A stretch of DNA of 30,893 nucleotides from CAYRSS01 sp964426945 (lineage in GTDB: Bacteria > Planctomycetota > Phycisphaerae > UBA1845): contig CAYRSS010000048.1 in NCBI GenBank assembly GCA_964426945.1, positions 1-30,893 on the forward strand, in the 5' to 3' direction. Positions 17,327 to 25,045 of this stretch are shown here, piece by piece. The position numbers and the translations under genes are program-made. The notes beneath the pieces were generated by a model that did no database searches, had not been told where the DNA came from, and was given only the letters and a program-made list of their open reading frames with translations. The stretch's first letter is position 1, and each line of letters opens with the position of its first letter.

Positions 17327-17695
17327 CTAGGACACGCCGCTGCCGGGGGCGATGTCGCGCTCCGGGGTGAGGAAAATCACCTCGGTGTGCTCGGCGTTGC
17401 TCGCCGCCAGAAGCATCCCCTGGCTCACCTGGCCGCGCATCATCCGCGGGGCTAGATTCGCGACAACGATGATGTTCCGCCCGACGAGCTGCTCCGGCTC
17501 GTAATGACCGACCAGCCCCGCACAGATCTGCCGCCGCTCGGCGCCCAGATCAACCTGAAGCACGAGCAGCTTGTCGGCGTTGGGATGGCGGGCCGCCTCC
17601 ACCACGCGCCCGACGCGCAGCTTGACCTTGGCGAACTCATCAAAGGTGATCGTATCGCCGGGCGGCGGCGCGGGCTGAGACGTTGCGTCGGACAT
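17327..17695 (-). CDS. Stand-alone tRNA-binding (EMAP/OB-fold) domain, MetG-beta/CsaA-like
   Basis: 122 residues, almost all one tRNA-binding domain: FDEFAKVKLRVGRVVEAARHPNADKLLVLQVDLG..RQICAGL then VVANLAPRMMRGQVSQGMLLAAS. This OB fold is found at the C-terminus of bacterial MetRS, in PheT, and as free proteins often named methionine--tRNA ligase subunit beta or CsaA. It would bind the tRNA elbow and assist a synthetase lacking its own domain. The start ATG at 17695 has GGAG about 8 nt upstream. It ends 12 bp from the convergent propeller gene. No catalytic MetRS is in the window, so whether it partners MetG is unproven. Confidence 0.88.
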   Translation of the reverse strand: MSDATSQPAPPPGDTITFDEFAKVKLRVGRVVEAARHPNADKLLVLQVDLGAERRQICAGLVGHYEPEQLVGRNIIVVANLAPRMMRGQVSQGMLLAASNAEHTEVIFLTPERDIAPGSGVS

Positions 17696-17829
17696 GAGCT
17701 GCTCCAGGAGGCCGGGCGGCGATGTCGCGCCGTCGCCGCTCGCCCCATGGCGCGGCGGCCGGCCTCGCATTGGCCTCTGCGGCGGCGATTCTAGCCGGCG
17801 CCCGCGGAGCGGGCAAACCGCGCCGCGCT

Positions 17830-19137
17830 TCACGGCTTGCGCAGCAGATCTTCGAGGCGGAAGGTGTGCACGCGGCTGTCGCTCGCCGACTCCGCACCCG
17901 CCGCAAAGCTGACGTCGAACATCTTCGCGTTCGGCCGGAACACGACCGTGTGCAACGTCGTTTCGTTTGCCGCCTGGGCGATAATGCGCCGGGCTGCGGC
18001 CGCGTCGAGCCGCTGGCCACTTTCGGCCGCCTGACGCACCGCCGTGGCGATGCGCTCCATGCGCGAGCACTTGGCCGCCGCGGTTCGCGCGCGGTAGTGG
18101 TTCGTGCATGCTACGGCGTCCGGCAGCGCCAGGGCGTCGCCGTCGCCCGGGCCGCGCTCGGTCACGCCGTCGCTGCGCTCGCGGTCGGAGTCGTATTCGA
18201 ACACGGCGGCGGCCTTCGGCCCGCCATCGGACGGCATCGACACGTGGATGTTGTTTCCGCAGGCGACCGGGTGTGCCTTCATCACGTCGCGTGCCGTGAC
18301 GAGCGCGTCTCCCTCTGAAGCCGCCTCCATGATCTCAGCCAGCACGCAGGATCGCGGCGTGAACGGGCCCTTACCAGCCGGCTTCTCCTGGTTGACATCG
18401 TGCATGCTGACCGTGACCCCCGCTTCGTTCATCGCGGTGTAGGCGCCGATGACCCCCGGCCAGCCCACGGTCACCCACCGCCGCCGGCCGCCGGACGGAT
18501 CGACCCGGGCGATGAGCAGTTGTCGCTCGCGCAGCGCGGGCAGCGGCGTGTAGTCGAGGTTACGCGCGGTCAGGGTCTCGCCGCCTTCTACGAGATCATC
18601 CCAAGCCGAGAAGGTCGAACACATCATGCCCGCCCAGTCGGCGAACGTGTTCAGCGCGACGAGGTCGTCGAGCATCAGCGCGCGATTGACGCGCGGCAGC
18701 TGCATCTTCTCAGCCCCCAGCCGGGCGGTGACGCCCGCGAGCAGCCCCTCCAGCTCGCGTCGCCGGTCCCGCGGGAAATTCATCAGGTGGATCATGCGAT
18801 CGCGCACGCCGGACTCGTAGGCCTCGATTTCCGGGAAGATCGCGGGATGCAGCAGCCCTTCGGCCACCATGGCGAGGGTGTCCTCGGCGAGCAGGTAACC
18901 GTGCGCGTAGCCGCGCTCCTCCGGGCGACCCCACAGCCGCAGCACGCGCACCCCGTCGAGCGTTTCGACTGAACCGCTGACGACGGGTGCATCCGCGGCC
19001 GCCGCCGTCGGGGGCGGCACCGGGGCGCACGCCCACAGCAGGGACGGCAGCAGCAGCCAGGCCGCGACGGCGGGAAGAATGCTCGGACGCACCGGCCGAC
19101 GCCCGTGGGTCGGACCAACAAGAGCGAGGAAAGTCAT
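17830..19137 (-). CDS. C45-type Ntn-hydrolase / acyltransferase-like protein, exported
   Basis: 435 residues. An N-terminal hydrophobic segment (about 20-37, ending LLWAC) serves as a signal peptide; Cys37 could be a lipobox Cys but the -2 Trp is unusual. The family hallmark is GMMCSTFSAWDDLVEGGETL with C173 followed by ARNLDY at 191-196, as in the acyl-CoA:6-aminopenicillanic acid acyltransferase/C45 group and related acid-ceramidase-like hydrolases, in which self-cleavage exposes the Cys as nucleophile. ACGNNIHVSMP and VACTNHYRA further on fit the same fold. Members cleave amide bonds of varied small substrates; the substrate here is unknown. A GGAG about 9 nt before the ATG at 19137 supports this start over upstream in-frame codons. 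Confidence 0.82.
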   Translation of the reverse strand: MTFLALVGPTHGRRPVRPSILPAVAAWLLLPSLLWACAPVPPPTAAAADAPVVSGSVETLDGVRVLRLWGRPEERGYAHGYLLAEDTLAMVAEGLLHPAIFPEIEAYESGVRDRMIHLMNFPRDRRRELEGLLAGVTARLGAEKMQLPRVNRALMLDDLVALNTFADWAGMMCSTFSAWDDLVEGGETLTARNLDYTPLPALRERQLLIARVDPSGGRRRWVTVGWPGVIGAYTAMNEAGVTVSMHDVNQEKPAGKGPFTPRSCVLAEIMEAASEGDALVTARDVMKAHPVACGNNIHVSMPSDGGPKAAAVFEYDSDRERSDGVTERGPGDGDALALPDAVACTNHYRARTAAAKCSRMERIATAVRQAAESGQRLDAAAARRIIAQAANETTLHTVVFRPNAKMFDVSFAAGAESASDSRVHTFRLEDLLRKP

Positions 19138-19355
19138 GGACGGGAACTCCGTGAAGACTGCGTTTCCGGCTGCCATTCTATGCCGATCAGCCCGCCGGGG
19201 GGAGCCGGCGGCCGGCCCGGACGCCGCCCGTTTCGCCTCACGGCGACCGCCCGAACTCCGCGACGCGCTTGCCGCCGCGGCGCGCAGGCTTACCATCCAA
19301 ACCACGAACCTCGGGCCGGCCGGGGGCTTCTACCGTCAAGGATGACGGATCCGCC
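19138..19355. other. Divergent promoter region between C45 hydrolase and dacB
   Basis: 218 bp separate two divergently oriented genes. No repeat, hairpin or clear -10/-35 pair was recognised, though both transcripts must start here. Confidence 0.35.
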
Positions 19356-20876
19356 ATGAATCACCTTCGATCGATTGCCACGCTGGCTGTGCTGCTCTGG
19401 GCGGCGGTCGCCCCGGCTCAGCCCGTTCCCCGCCACGAGCTGTCGAGCCTGGTCAGCAACCTGCCCCACGCCTCGGCCGCCGTCGGCGCCTGCGTGATCG
19501 ACCTCACCTCCGGGGAAGTCGTTTTCGCCCACGAGGCCGACCGGCTGCTCACCCCCGCCAGCACGATGAAGATCTTCACGATGGCGGCGGCGCTGCTCGA
19601 GTTGGGGCCGGAGTTTGCCTTCGAGACCCGGCTCGCCACGGACGGGTTCAACCTGATCCTGCTCGGTGACGGCGATCCGGCGCTCGGCGATGCGCGGGTT
19701 GCCCGGCGCCGCGGCGATACGCCCGCGGCCGAGTTCGAACGCTGGGCGGCGTTTCTCGCCGAGGCGGGCATCCGCTCGTTCCCCGGCGGCCTGATCGTCG
19801 ACGACGGCATCTTCGACCGCGAGTGGGTTCACCCCGCCTGGGAATCGGAAGACCTCGGCAAGTGGTATGCCGCGCCCGTGGCGGGTCTGAACTTCAACGA
19901 CAACTGCGTCGACATCACCCTCACCCCCACGACCGCCGGCGCCCCTCCGACGGTATCGATCTTTCCGCCATCCGACGTGCTGACGATCGTGAATCAATGC
20001 CGCACCGGCGGAAAGGGTCAGCCGATTCTTCGCCACCCGGCGGGCACGCACCGCTACGAAATCGACGGTGGATGCTCGCGCAAGTGGACATTCGGCCCGA
20101 CGCCCTTTGCCGATCCGCCGCGTATCACCGGCGACGCCCTCCGCGCGATCCTGCGCGACCGCGGCGTCGGAGTGGCTGGCGAGGTGACGCCGGGGCTGGT
20201 GCGCCGCCCTGACGGAACACTGCCGCCCAGCGCGGAGGTGATTGCCACGACGCGCACGCCGATCGCCGAGGTCCTCTCGCGCGTAGGCAAGGACAGCCAG
20301 AACCTCTTCGCCGAGTGCCTGCTCAAGCGCACCGGCTACAGCTTCGCGCGGCGGCGCGGACGGGTCGATGCGCGCGGCTCCTGGCCGCTCGGGGCTGAGG
20401 CGATCCGCGACACCGTTTCCCGCCTGGGCATCGATGCGCAGGGGTTGGTGGTGTCCGACGGCTCGGGGCTGAGCCGGGAGAACGCCTGCACCGCCCGCCA
20501 GCTCGCTGCGGTTCTCGCCAGGATGCACGCCCGGCCCGAGGGGAAGCTGCTCCGCGAAAGCCTGTCGATCGCCGGCGTCGACGGATCGATGAAGTCGCGC
20601 CTTAAGGACACCGGCAACCGCATCGCCGCCAAGACCGGCACCATGCGCGGCATCCGCGGACTGGCGGGCTATGTCGATGGCACCGATGGCGGCTACGCGT
20701 TCGCCATCGTCTTCAACGGCTACAAGGGGGGGAGCGCTCCGTACAAAGACATCCAGGATCGTTTCTGCCGCATCCTGGCCCAGTCACGCCCGCGCCCCGA
20801 CGTCCCCGTGCTGCGCCCGGACGACGCGGAACCCGATCCGCTCGACGACGACGCTCGCGAACAGGCCGCCGAGTAA
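19356..20876 (+). CDS. dacB: D-alanyl-D-alanine carboxypeptidase/endopeptidase (DacB/PBP4, S13)
   Basis: 506 residues with a signal peptide (about 1-21, ending AVAPAQ). The three penicillin-binding motifs are all present: STMK at 69-72 (nucleophile S69, K72), SQN at 314-316 and KTG at 426-428. The long gap between the first two motifs, holding the sequence with GGLIVDDGIFD and NFNDNCVDI, is diagnostic of class C low-molecular-weight PBPs. It trims D-Ala or cuts cross-links in periplasmic peptidoglycan and would be beta-lactam sensitive. The acidic tail (DDAEPDPLDDDAREQAAE) is unusual. The ATG at 19356 is chosen because it gives the signal peptide. Its presence supports a peptidoglycan-containing cell wall. 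Confidence 0.93.
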   Translation: MNHLRSIATLAVLLWAAVAPAQPVPRHELSSLVSNLPHASAAVGACVIDLTSGEVVFAHEADRLLTPASTMKIFTMAAALLELGPEFAFETRLATDGFNLILLGDGDPALGDARVARRRGDTPAAEFERWAAFLAEAGIRSFPGGLIVDDGIFDREWVHPAWESEDLGKWYAAPVAGLNFNDNCVDITLTPTTAGAPPTVSIFPPSDVLTIVNQCRTGGKGQPILRHPAGTHRYEIDGGCSRKWTFGPTPFADPPRITGDALRAILRDRGVGVAGEVTPGLVRRPDGTLPPSAEVIATTRTPIAEVLSRVGKDSQNLFAECLLKRTGYSFARRRGRVDARGSWPLGAEAIRDTVSRLGIDAQGLVVSDGSGLSRENACTARQLAAVLARMHARPEGKLLRESLSIAGVDGSMKSRLKDTGNRIAAKTGTMRGIRGLAGYVDGTDGGYAFAIVFNGYKGGSAPYKDIQDRFCRILAQSRPRPDVPVLRPDDAEPDPLDDDAREQAAE

Positions 20877-20892
20877 GCCTGACCGCCGCGGT

Positions 20893-20921
20893 TTGGGATC
20901 GGCCCTGTCAACGGCTATAAT
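20893..20921 (+). promoter_or_regulatory. Candidate sigma-70-type promoter for the Cys-rich protein
   Basis: TTGGGA (20893-20898), a 17-bp spacer and a perfect TATAAT (20916-20921) in otherwise GC-rich DNA, 81 bp before the ATG at 21003. It is the best promoter-like sequence in the window; the start would fall near 20928. Confidence 0.5.
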
Positions 20922-21002
20922 TGCCCCCGTAGGGCCGGACCGGCACGCCACGGCGCACGCCGGGCGAGTTGCTCATCTCCAACGCAACCAGGGAGCGTCA
21001 TC

Positions 21003-22463
21003 ATGCGCATCCGCAGCACCACTCCCCCGCTCGGCTTTGTCGCCGCGGTACTTCTCTTGACCGGGCCGCTGTCTTCTCCGACGCAGGCCCAGTGCGGCGA
21101 CCCCGGCGCTGGCGACTGCCGCGTCGCACACGAAACACCCTACTGCGATGACGCCGCCTGCTGTGACGTGGTATGCGGATTCGACGACTTCTGCTGCGAG
21201 AACGAGTGGGACACGATCTGTGTGGACGAGGCGACGCTCGTCTGTCCCCCGACGACGGCCTGCGGCCAGGTGGGCAGCGGCGCCTGCGACACGGCCAACG
21301 GGACCATCGCCTGCGAAGACCTCGCCTGCTGCCAGCAGGTCTGCCTCGCGGATGAGTACTGCTGCCTGACCGAGTGGGACGAAATCTGCGCCGGCGCCGT
21401 GCCCGAGCTGTGCACCATCGTGCCGACGCCCACGGGGGCTTGCTGTTTCGCCGATGATCTCTCCTGCGACGGACCCCAGACCGAGGCGGCCTGCTTCACC
21501 GCCGGCGGCACCTACAAGGGCGCGGACACCGTCTGCGCAGAGGTCGACTGCCGACAGCACAACCTCTACGCCACCGACGACCCGTTCGGCAGCCCTTTCG
21601 GGTTGATCGGGTTCGACGTCTCGACCTCGCAGACCGTCGGCCTGCGCTTCACCCCGCAGCGCCGCTACGTGCTCGATCGCGTCAGCGTCTGGTTCATGAA
21701 CAACGACGACACCGGCGGACACCCGACCGTCACCCTCAGCCTTCGCACCGACACCGACACGCTCGGCTACAGCCATCCCAGCGGCGTGGTGCTCGAAAGC
21801 TGGACCTTCCCGGTCTCGGCGGTCGGCTGGAACCCGGTCAAAGAAGTGCTCGACTCGGTCCTGCACCCGACGCTTTCCGCCTCGCAGAACTACTGGCTGG
21901 TGGCCGAGTCGTCCTCCGAGCCGCTGGTCAACGGCGTGTGGAACTGGGCGGGCATCGGCAGCGGTTACACCAGCACCATTGACCACGCCTCCAGCAACGA
22001 CTGGCAGGTGGGCGGCGAGGGCGCGGTGGTGGCCGTCGAAATCCTCGGCACACTGAGCACGGAATCGGTCGGGGCCTGCTGCGCCGGCGGTGCGTGTGCA
22101 GAAGTGCTTGAGTCCGCCTGCACGGGGTTTGTCTGCAGCGTGGCCGATCACCTGCCGCAGACGTTTACCGGCTGCTACGGCGACGCCGACGGCAACGGGT
22201 TCGTCAACGCGGGCGACCGGGGGTTCGTGGCCGCGGCCATCGGCCAGACGGCCCCCGAACTGATCTGCACGCTGGACATGGACGGCAACGGATTCATCAA
22301 CGCCGGCGACCGGGGCTTCATCGCCGCGGAGATCGGCCTGTGCTCGCCCCTGCCCGACTGGCAGAACGGCAGCGGCCTCAACCGCGGCGTGCCCGACGCG
22401 CGCTTCGGCGCCCCGACGTTCACGCCGGAGACCGGCTGCGACGATGTCGTCTGCCCGTCGTAG
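21003..22463 (+). CDS. Secreted Cys-rich protein with EF-hand/dockerin-like repeats
   Basis: 486 residues with a signal peptide (1-30, ending PTQAQ). Two ~50-residue Cys-rich repeats follow (31-81 and 87-137), each with the pattern C..ACC..VC..D.[FY]CC...WD.IC, presumably disulfide-bonded. A third Cys module, GACCFADDLSC...C..GG.YKG...C, spans 146-183 and partly recurs at 357-378. A middle beta-rich domain (184-350) resembles choice-of-anchor domains. Near the C-terminus, DADGNGFVNAGD (394-405) and DMDGNGFINAGD (425-436) are two calcium-binding loops, dockerin-like but with an unusual NAGDRGF ending. A GGGAG lies before the ATG. Such proteins are typical of planctomycetes; the function is unknown, probably extracellular binding or surface assembly. 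Confidence 0.85.
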   Translation: MRIRSTTPPLGFVAAVLLLTGPLSSPTQAQCGDPGAGDCRVAHETPYCDDAACCDVVCGFDDFCCENEWDTICVDEATLVCPPTTACGQVGSGACDTANGTIACEDLACCQQVCLADEYCCLTEWDEICAGAVPELCTIVPTPTGACCFADDLSCDGPQTEAACFTAGGTYKGADTVCAEVDCRQHNLYATDDPFGSPFGLIGFDVSTSQTVGLRFTPQRRYVLDRVSVWFMNNDDTGGHPTVTLSLRTDTDTLGYSHPSGVVLESWTFPVSAVGWNPVKEVLDSVLHPTLSASQNYWLVAESSSEPLVNGVWNWAGIGSGYTSTIDHASSNDWQVGGEGAVVAVEILGTLSTESVGACCAGGACAEVLESACTGFVCSVADHLPQTFTGCYGDADGNGFVNAGDRGFVAAAIGQTAPELICTLDMDGNGFINAGDRGFIAAEIGLCSPLPDWQNGSGLNRGVPDARFGAPTFTPETGCDDVVCPS

Positions 22464-22465
22464 GC

Positions 22466-23812
22466 TCAGCCCTGCGCGCGGGTGCTGCGCTCGGCGAGCA
22501 GCCGCTCGCGCCGATCAAGTTCCGACGCCCGGCGGGTGATCTCCGCTTTGCGCTTGGCCCACGCGGCCTGATCCTGGAAGAACTTCAGCCGCTCCTCGTG
22601 AATGCGCGCCGCCTGCGCGGCGAGTTCCCGCTCGCGCTCCGCGAGTTGCTCCTGGCATCGCGTCAGGTCGTGGAGCTGGCCGCGCAGCGCGGCCTCGACA
22701 CCTTCAAGTTCCTGTGAACGCTTCAGCAGTGATTCGGGCGTCGGGTTCAGATCCTGCGTCGGGTCTGCTTGCACATCAGTCTCCGAGTTGAGCCGCCGCC
22801 AGGAGTCGCTGATGCTCGCCTGAAGCGAAGCGATTTCGCGCTCCAGGTCGGCCAGCGAGCGCATGATCGGATCAAGCGGCTCGTTGGCCGACGGCGCGGG
22901 CGGGGGCGTCGACGCAGATTCCGCGGGAGATGCCGGAGCCTCGGCCACCGCTGGCGCCGGGGGCGCCGCGGGTCGGGGAGCAGTCTGTGCAGCCGCCGCA
23001 ACACGACGCGCGGCGGCCGGAGCGACCGCCGCCGGACGGGTCACGGAAGGCGACGGGATCGCCACCACCGGGTGCGCCGCCGCGGGCTCGCGCGCCGCCG
23101 GGCGAGGCGGTGCGCTGCCGTCGCTGCGGGCCGGCGGATCGCCGAGCTGCAGCCGCGACGCGCCGATCTGGATCACCTGCCCCTCGCGGACCAGCGACAC
23201 GACCACAGGTTGACCGTCGACGCGGATGCCCCGGCCGGTCAGGTCGTAGATCGCCAGCCCGCGACCCAGGCGAAACAGCACCGCGTGGGCGTGGTCGATA
23301 TCATCGCCCGTCAGCGGCACGTCGGCCGAGTCGGCGCTGCCCAGCATCGCGACCGCCGGCTGCAGGGTCCAGCGGCGGCCGGTATCGAGGTCGCACAGCT
23401 TCACCGGCAGCGCCATGCGCGTCGGCGCGGGGCGGTTGTGGGCGTCGCCCACGCCTGCCGAGGCGCCGGTCATCGACACGTGGATGCTGTTTTCACCCAG
23501 CTCGATGACGTTGCCGTCGTGCAGCGCCGTCAGCGAAACGGCCCGACCATTGCACAGCGTGCCGTCCTCGGTGAAGAGGTCTTTCAGCAGCACGTCCGTC
23601 CCGGTGTTGACGATCACGCAGTGGGCGCGGGCCACCGCCGCATCGTGGAGCACGATGTGCGCCTTGCGGGTCGAGCCGATCAGCGTCGCGCAGCGGCTCA
23701 GGTTCCAGCATTTCTCCGCGGGTGTTCCTGCGCCCGCGGTCACGCGGACACAGGGCGCGCCCTGCGGCAATTGCGGCAGGACGGGTCTGGCGTCGACATG
23801 GACTTTGTTCAT
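22466..23812 (-). CDS. Double FHA-domain protein with C-terminal coiled coil
   Basis: 448 residues, no signal peptide. FHA-like domain 1 covers about 44-112 (IGSTRKAHIVLHDAAVARAHCVI, DGTLCNG) and domain 2 about 156-224 (LGSADSADVPLTGDDIDHAHAVLF, GIRVDG). FHA domains bind phosphothreonine, but the conserved Ser before the His is replaced in both (ARAH, DHAH), so phosphopeptide binding may be weak. A Pro/Ala-rich linker (about 228-335) leads to a coiled coil (about 345-448) with long Glu/Arg/Gln-rich helices. It could act as a scaffold in Ser/Thr-kinase signalling, although no kinase is adjacent. The frame is open 26 codons upstream, but the ATG at 23812 gives a more natural start; there is no strong Shine-Dalgarno. 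It ends 2 bp from the convergent Cys-rich gene. Confidence 0.82.
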   Translation of the reverse strand: MNKVHVDARPVLPQLPQGAPCVRVTAGAGTPAEKCWNLSRCATLIGSTRKAHIVLHDAAVARAHCVIVNTGTDVLLKDLFTEDGTLCNGRAVSLTALHDGNVIELGENSIHVSMTGASAGVGDAHNRPAPTRMALPVKLCDLDTGRRWTLQPAVAMLGSADSADVPLTGDDIDHAHAVLFRLGRGLAIYDLTGRGIRVDGQPVVVSLVREGQVIQIGASRLQLGDPPARSDGSAPPRPAAREPAAAHPVVAIPSPSVTRPAAVAPAAARRVAAAAQTAPRPAAPPAPAVAEAPASPAESASTPPPAPSANEPLDPIMRSLADLEREIASLQASISDSWRRLNSETDVQADPTQDLNPTPESLLKRSQELEGVEAALRGQLHDLTRCQEQLAERERELAAQAARIHEERLKFFQDQAAWAKRKAEITRRASELDRRERLLAERSTRAQG

Positions 23813-24059
23813 CACGACAATCACGTCCCGGAAGCCGGTCCAATAACCCCGTGAGCCCGCCGCAACCCCGGCGTAGCCGCACCCTGACAATTCGCCACGT
23901 TCAGCATACGATACGCCCGGCCTCCCCGGCCCTCGCCGGCCGGAGTGCCGGGCGCGTCGTTTGCCGCTTCAATGTGGCTCAGAACAACGTGTGGCAAGAC
24001 CCGACCCGCGCCCCGGGTTTTCGCGACAGTTTCGGCCTGCTGCGAGTAACGCGCCGCTT
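23813..24059. other. Divergent intergenic region, FHA gene / surE
   Basis: 247 bp. A weak -10-like CATACGAT lies near 23904-23912 for the surE direction; no other element was recognised. Confidence 0.3.
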
Positions 24060-24788
24060 ATGAACATCCTGATCACCAACGACGACGGCTACGACGCTCC
24101 GGGATTGCGCGCCGCCTATCACGCCGTGCGCGCGATGGGACAGGTGTTCGTCGTGGCGCCATCCTCCGAACAGTCCGCCTGCAGCCATCGCCTGACGCTG
24201 CGCGGCCCGGTTCACGTGCGCCGCGTCGACCACGCGCCCTTCGGCGAGACGTTCATGGTCGACGGCACCCCCGCCGACTGCGTACGCCTGGCCGTGCACG
24301 AGCTGGTCCGGGAACCGATCGACCTGGTCGTGTCCGGCGTGAACGCGGGGGCCAACGCGGGGGTGGACGTGTTCTACTCGGGCACCATCGCCGCGGCCCG
24401 CGAGGCTGCGATTCTCGGACTGCCCGCGATTGCCCTGTCGCACGCCCAGAAGAACATCGAGACCGACTGGGAACGCGCGGCGCAGGTCGCCCGCGCCCTC
24501 ATCGCCGACCTGCTCACCGAGCCGCTGCCCGCGCCCGGCTTCTGGAGCGTGAACTTCCCCGCGGTCATCCCCGAGGACATCCACCGCCACACCCACCGCG
24601 TGCCGCTGTCGATGAAGGCCATTCCGCTCGAGTTTCACCGCCAGGAACACGACCACGGCCGCGTGCTCGAATTCGCCTACCCCCGTGATTCGTACTGGAG
24701 CCGCGATACCACGCTCGATACCGACTTCGGCGTGCTGGCCAACGGCGGCATCACGCTGACGCCGATTCCGCTGATGGGTCGGTTCTGA
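24060..24788 (+). CDS. surE: 5'/3'-nucleotidase SurE
   Basis: 242 residues. Cytosolic metal-dependent nucleotidase that removes phosphate from nucleoside monophosphates, often stationary-phase linked. All family marks are present: MNILITNDDG with D8 and D9 at the N-terminus, APSSEQSACSH with metal-ligand S39, VSGVNAGANAG with N95, and FYSGTIAAAREAA (105-117). Length is typical (about 240-260). The ATG at 24060 puts the NDDG motif at residues 7-10 as in other SurE proteins, although the frame extends upstream to 23961. In many bacteria surE sits beside pcm and nlpD; here it stands alone. Confidence 0.95.
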   Translation: MNILITNDDGYDAPGLRAAYHAVRAMGQVFVVAPSSEQSACSHRLTLRGPVHVRRVDHAPFGETFMVDGTPADCVRLAVHELVREPIDLVVSGVNAGANAGVDVFYSGTIAAAREAAILGLPAIALSHAQKNIETDWERAAQVARALIADLLTEPLPAPGFWSVNFPAVIPEDIHRHTHRVPLSMKAIPLEFHRQEHDHGRVLEFAYPRDSYWSRDTTLDTDFGVLANGGITLTPIPLMGRF

Positions 24789-24860
24789 CGCGCCCCACCG
24801 CCTCCGCGTTATCGGGCGCAAACCACCGCTCTTTTTCGGACCCGGCCGCCGCGCACGCCT

Positions 24861-24866
24861 GATAAT
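24861..24866 (+). promoter_or_regulatory. Candidate -10 box (TGATAAT) for the PEP-CTERM gene
   Basis: GATAAT with a preceding T, an AT-rich hexamer in GC-rich sequence, 179 bp before the ATG at 25046. The possible -35 TTCGGA (24835-24840) is 20 bp away and weak. Low confidence. Confidence 0.2.
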
Positions 24867-25045
24867 CCCCGCCTCAACCGGTGCCAGTTCGTGACACCGC
24901 CGCGCCGCCCGCGGAATCCTTCTGCGCGATAGATCGCCGACTGTTGCGCGCCTACAGTGCGGTGCAGGCTGGCCGGTCGGCGCTGTCGGCTGCGCACGCA
25001 CACCCACGGCGCCGCGGGCCACGTCTGCGGGGGGAAGCGCGAGGC

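Noticed and set aside
24789..24880. Terminator at the CTTTTT run after surE
   Set aside because: The T-run at 24832-24836 is not preceded by a stable hairpin.
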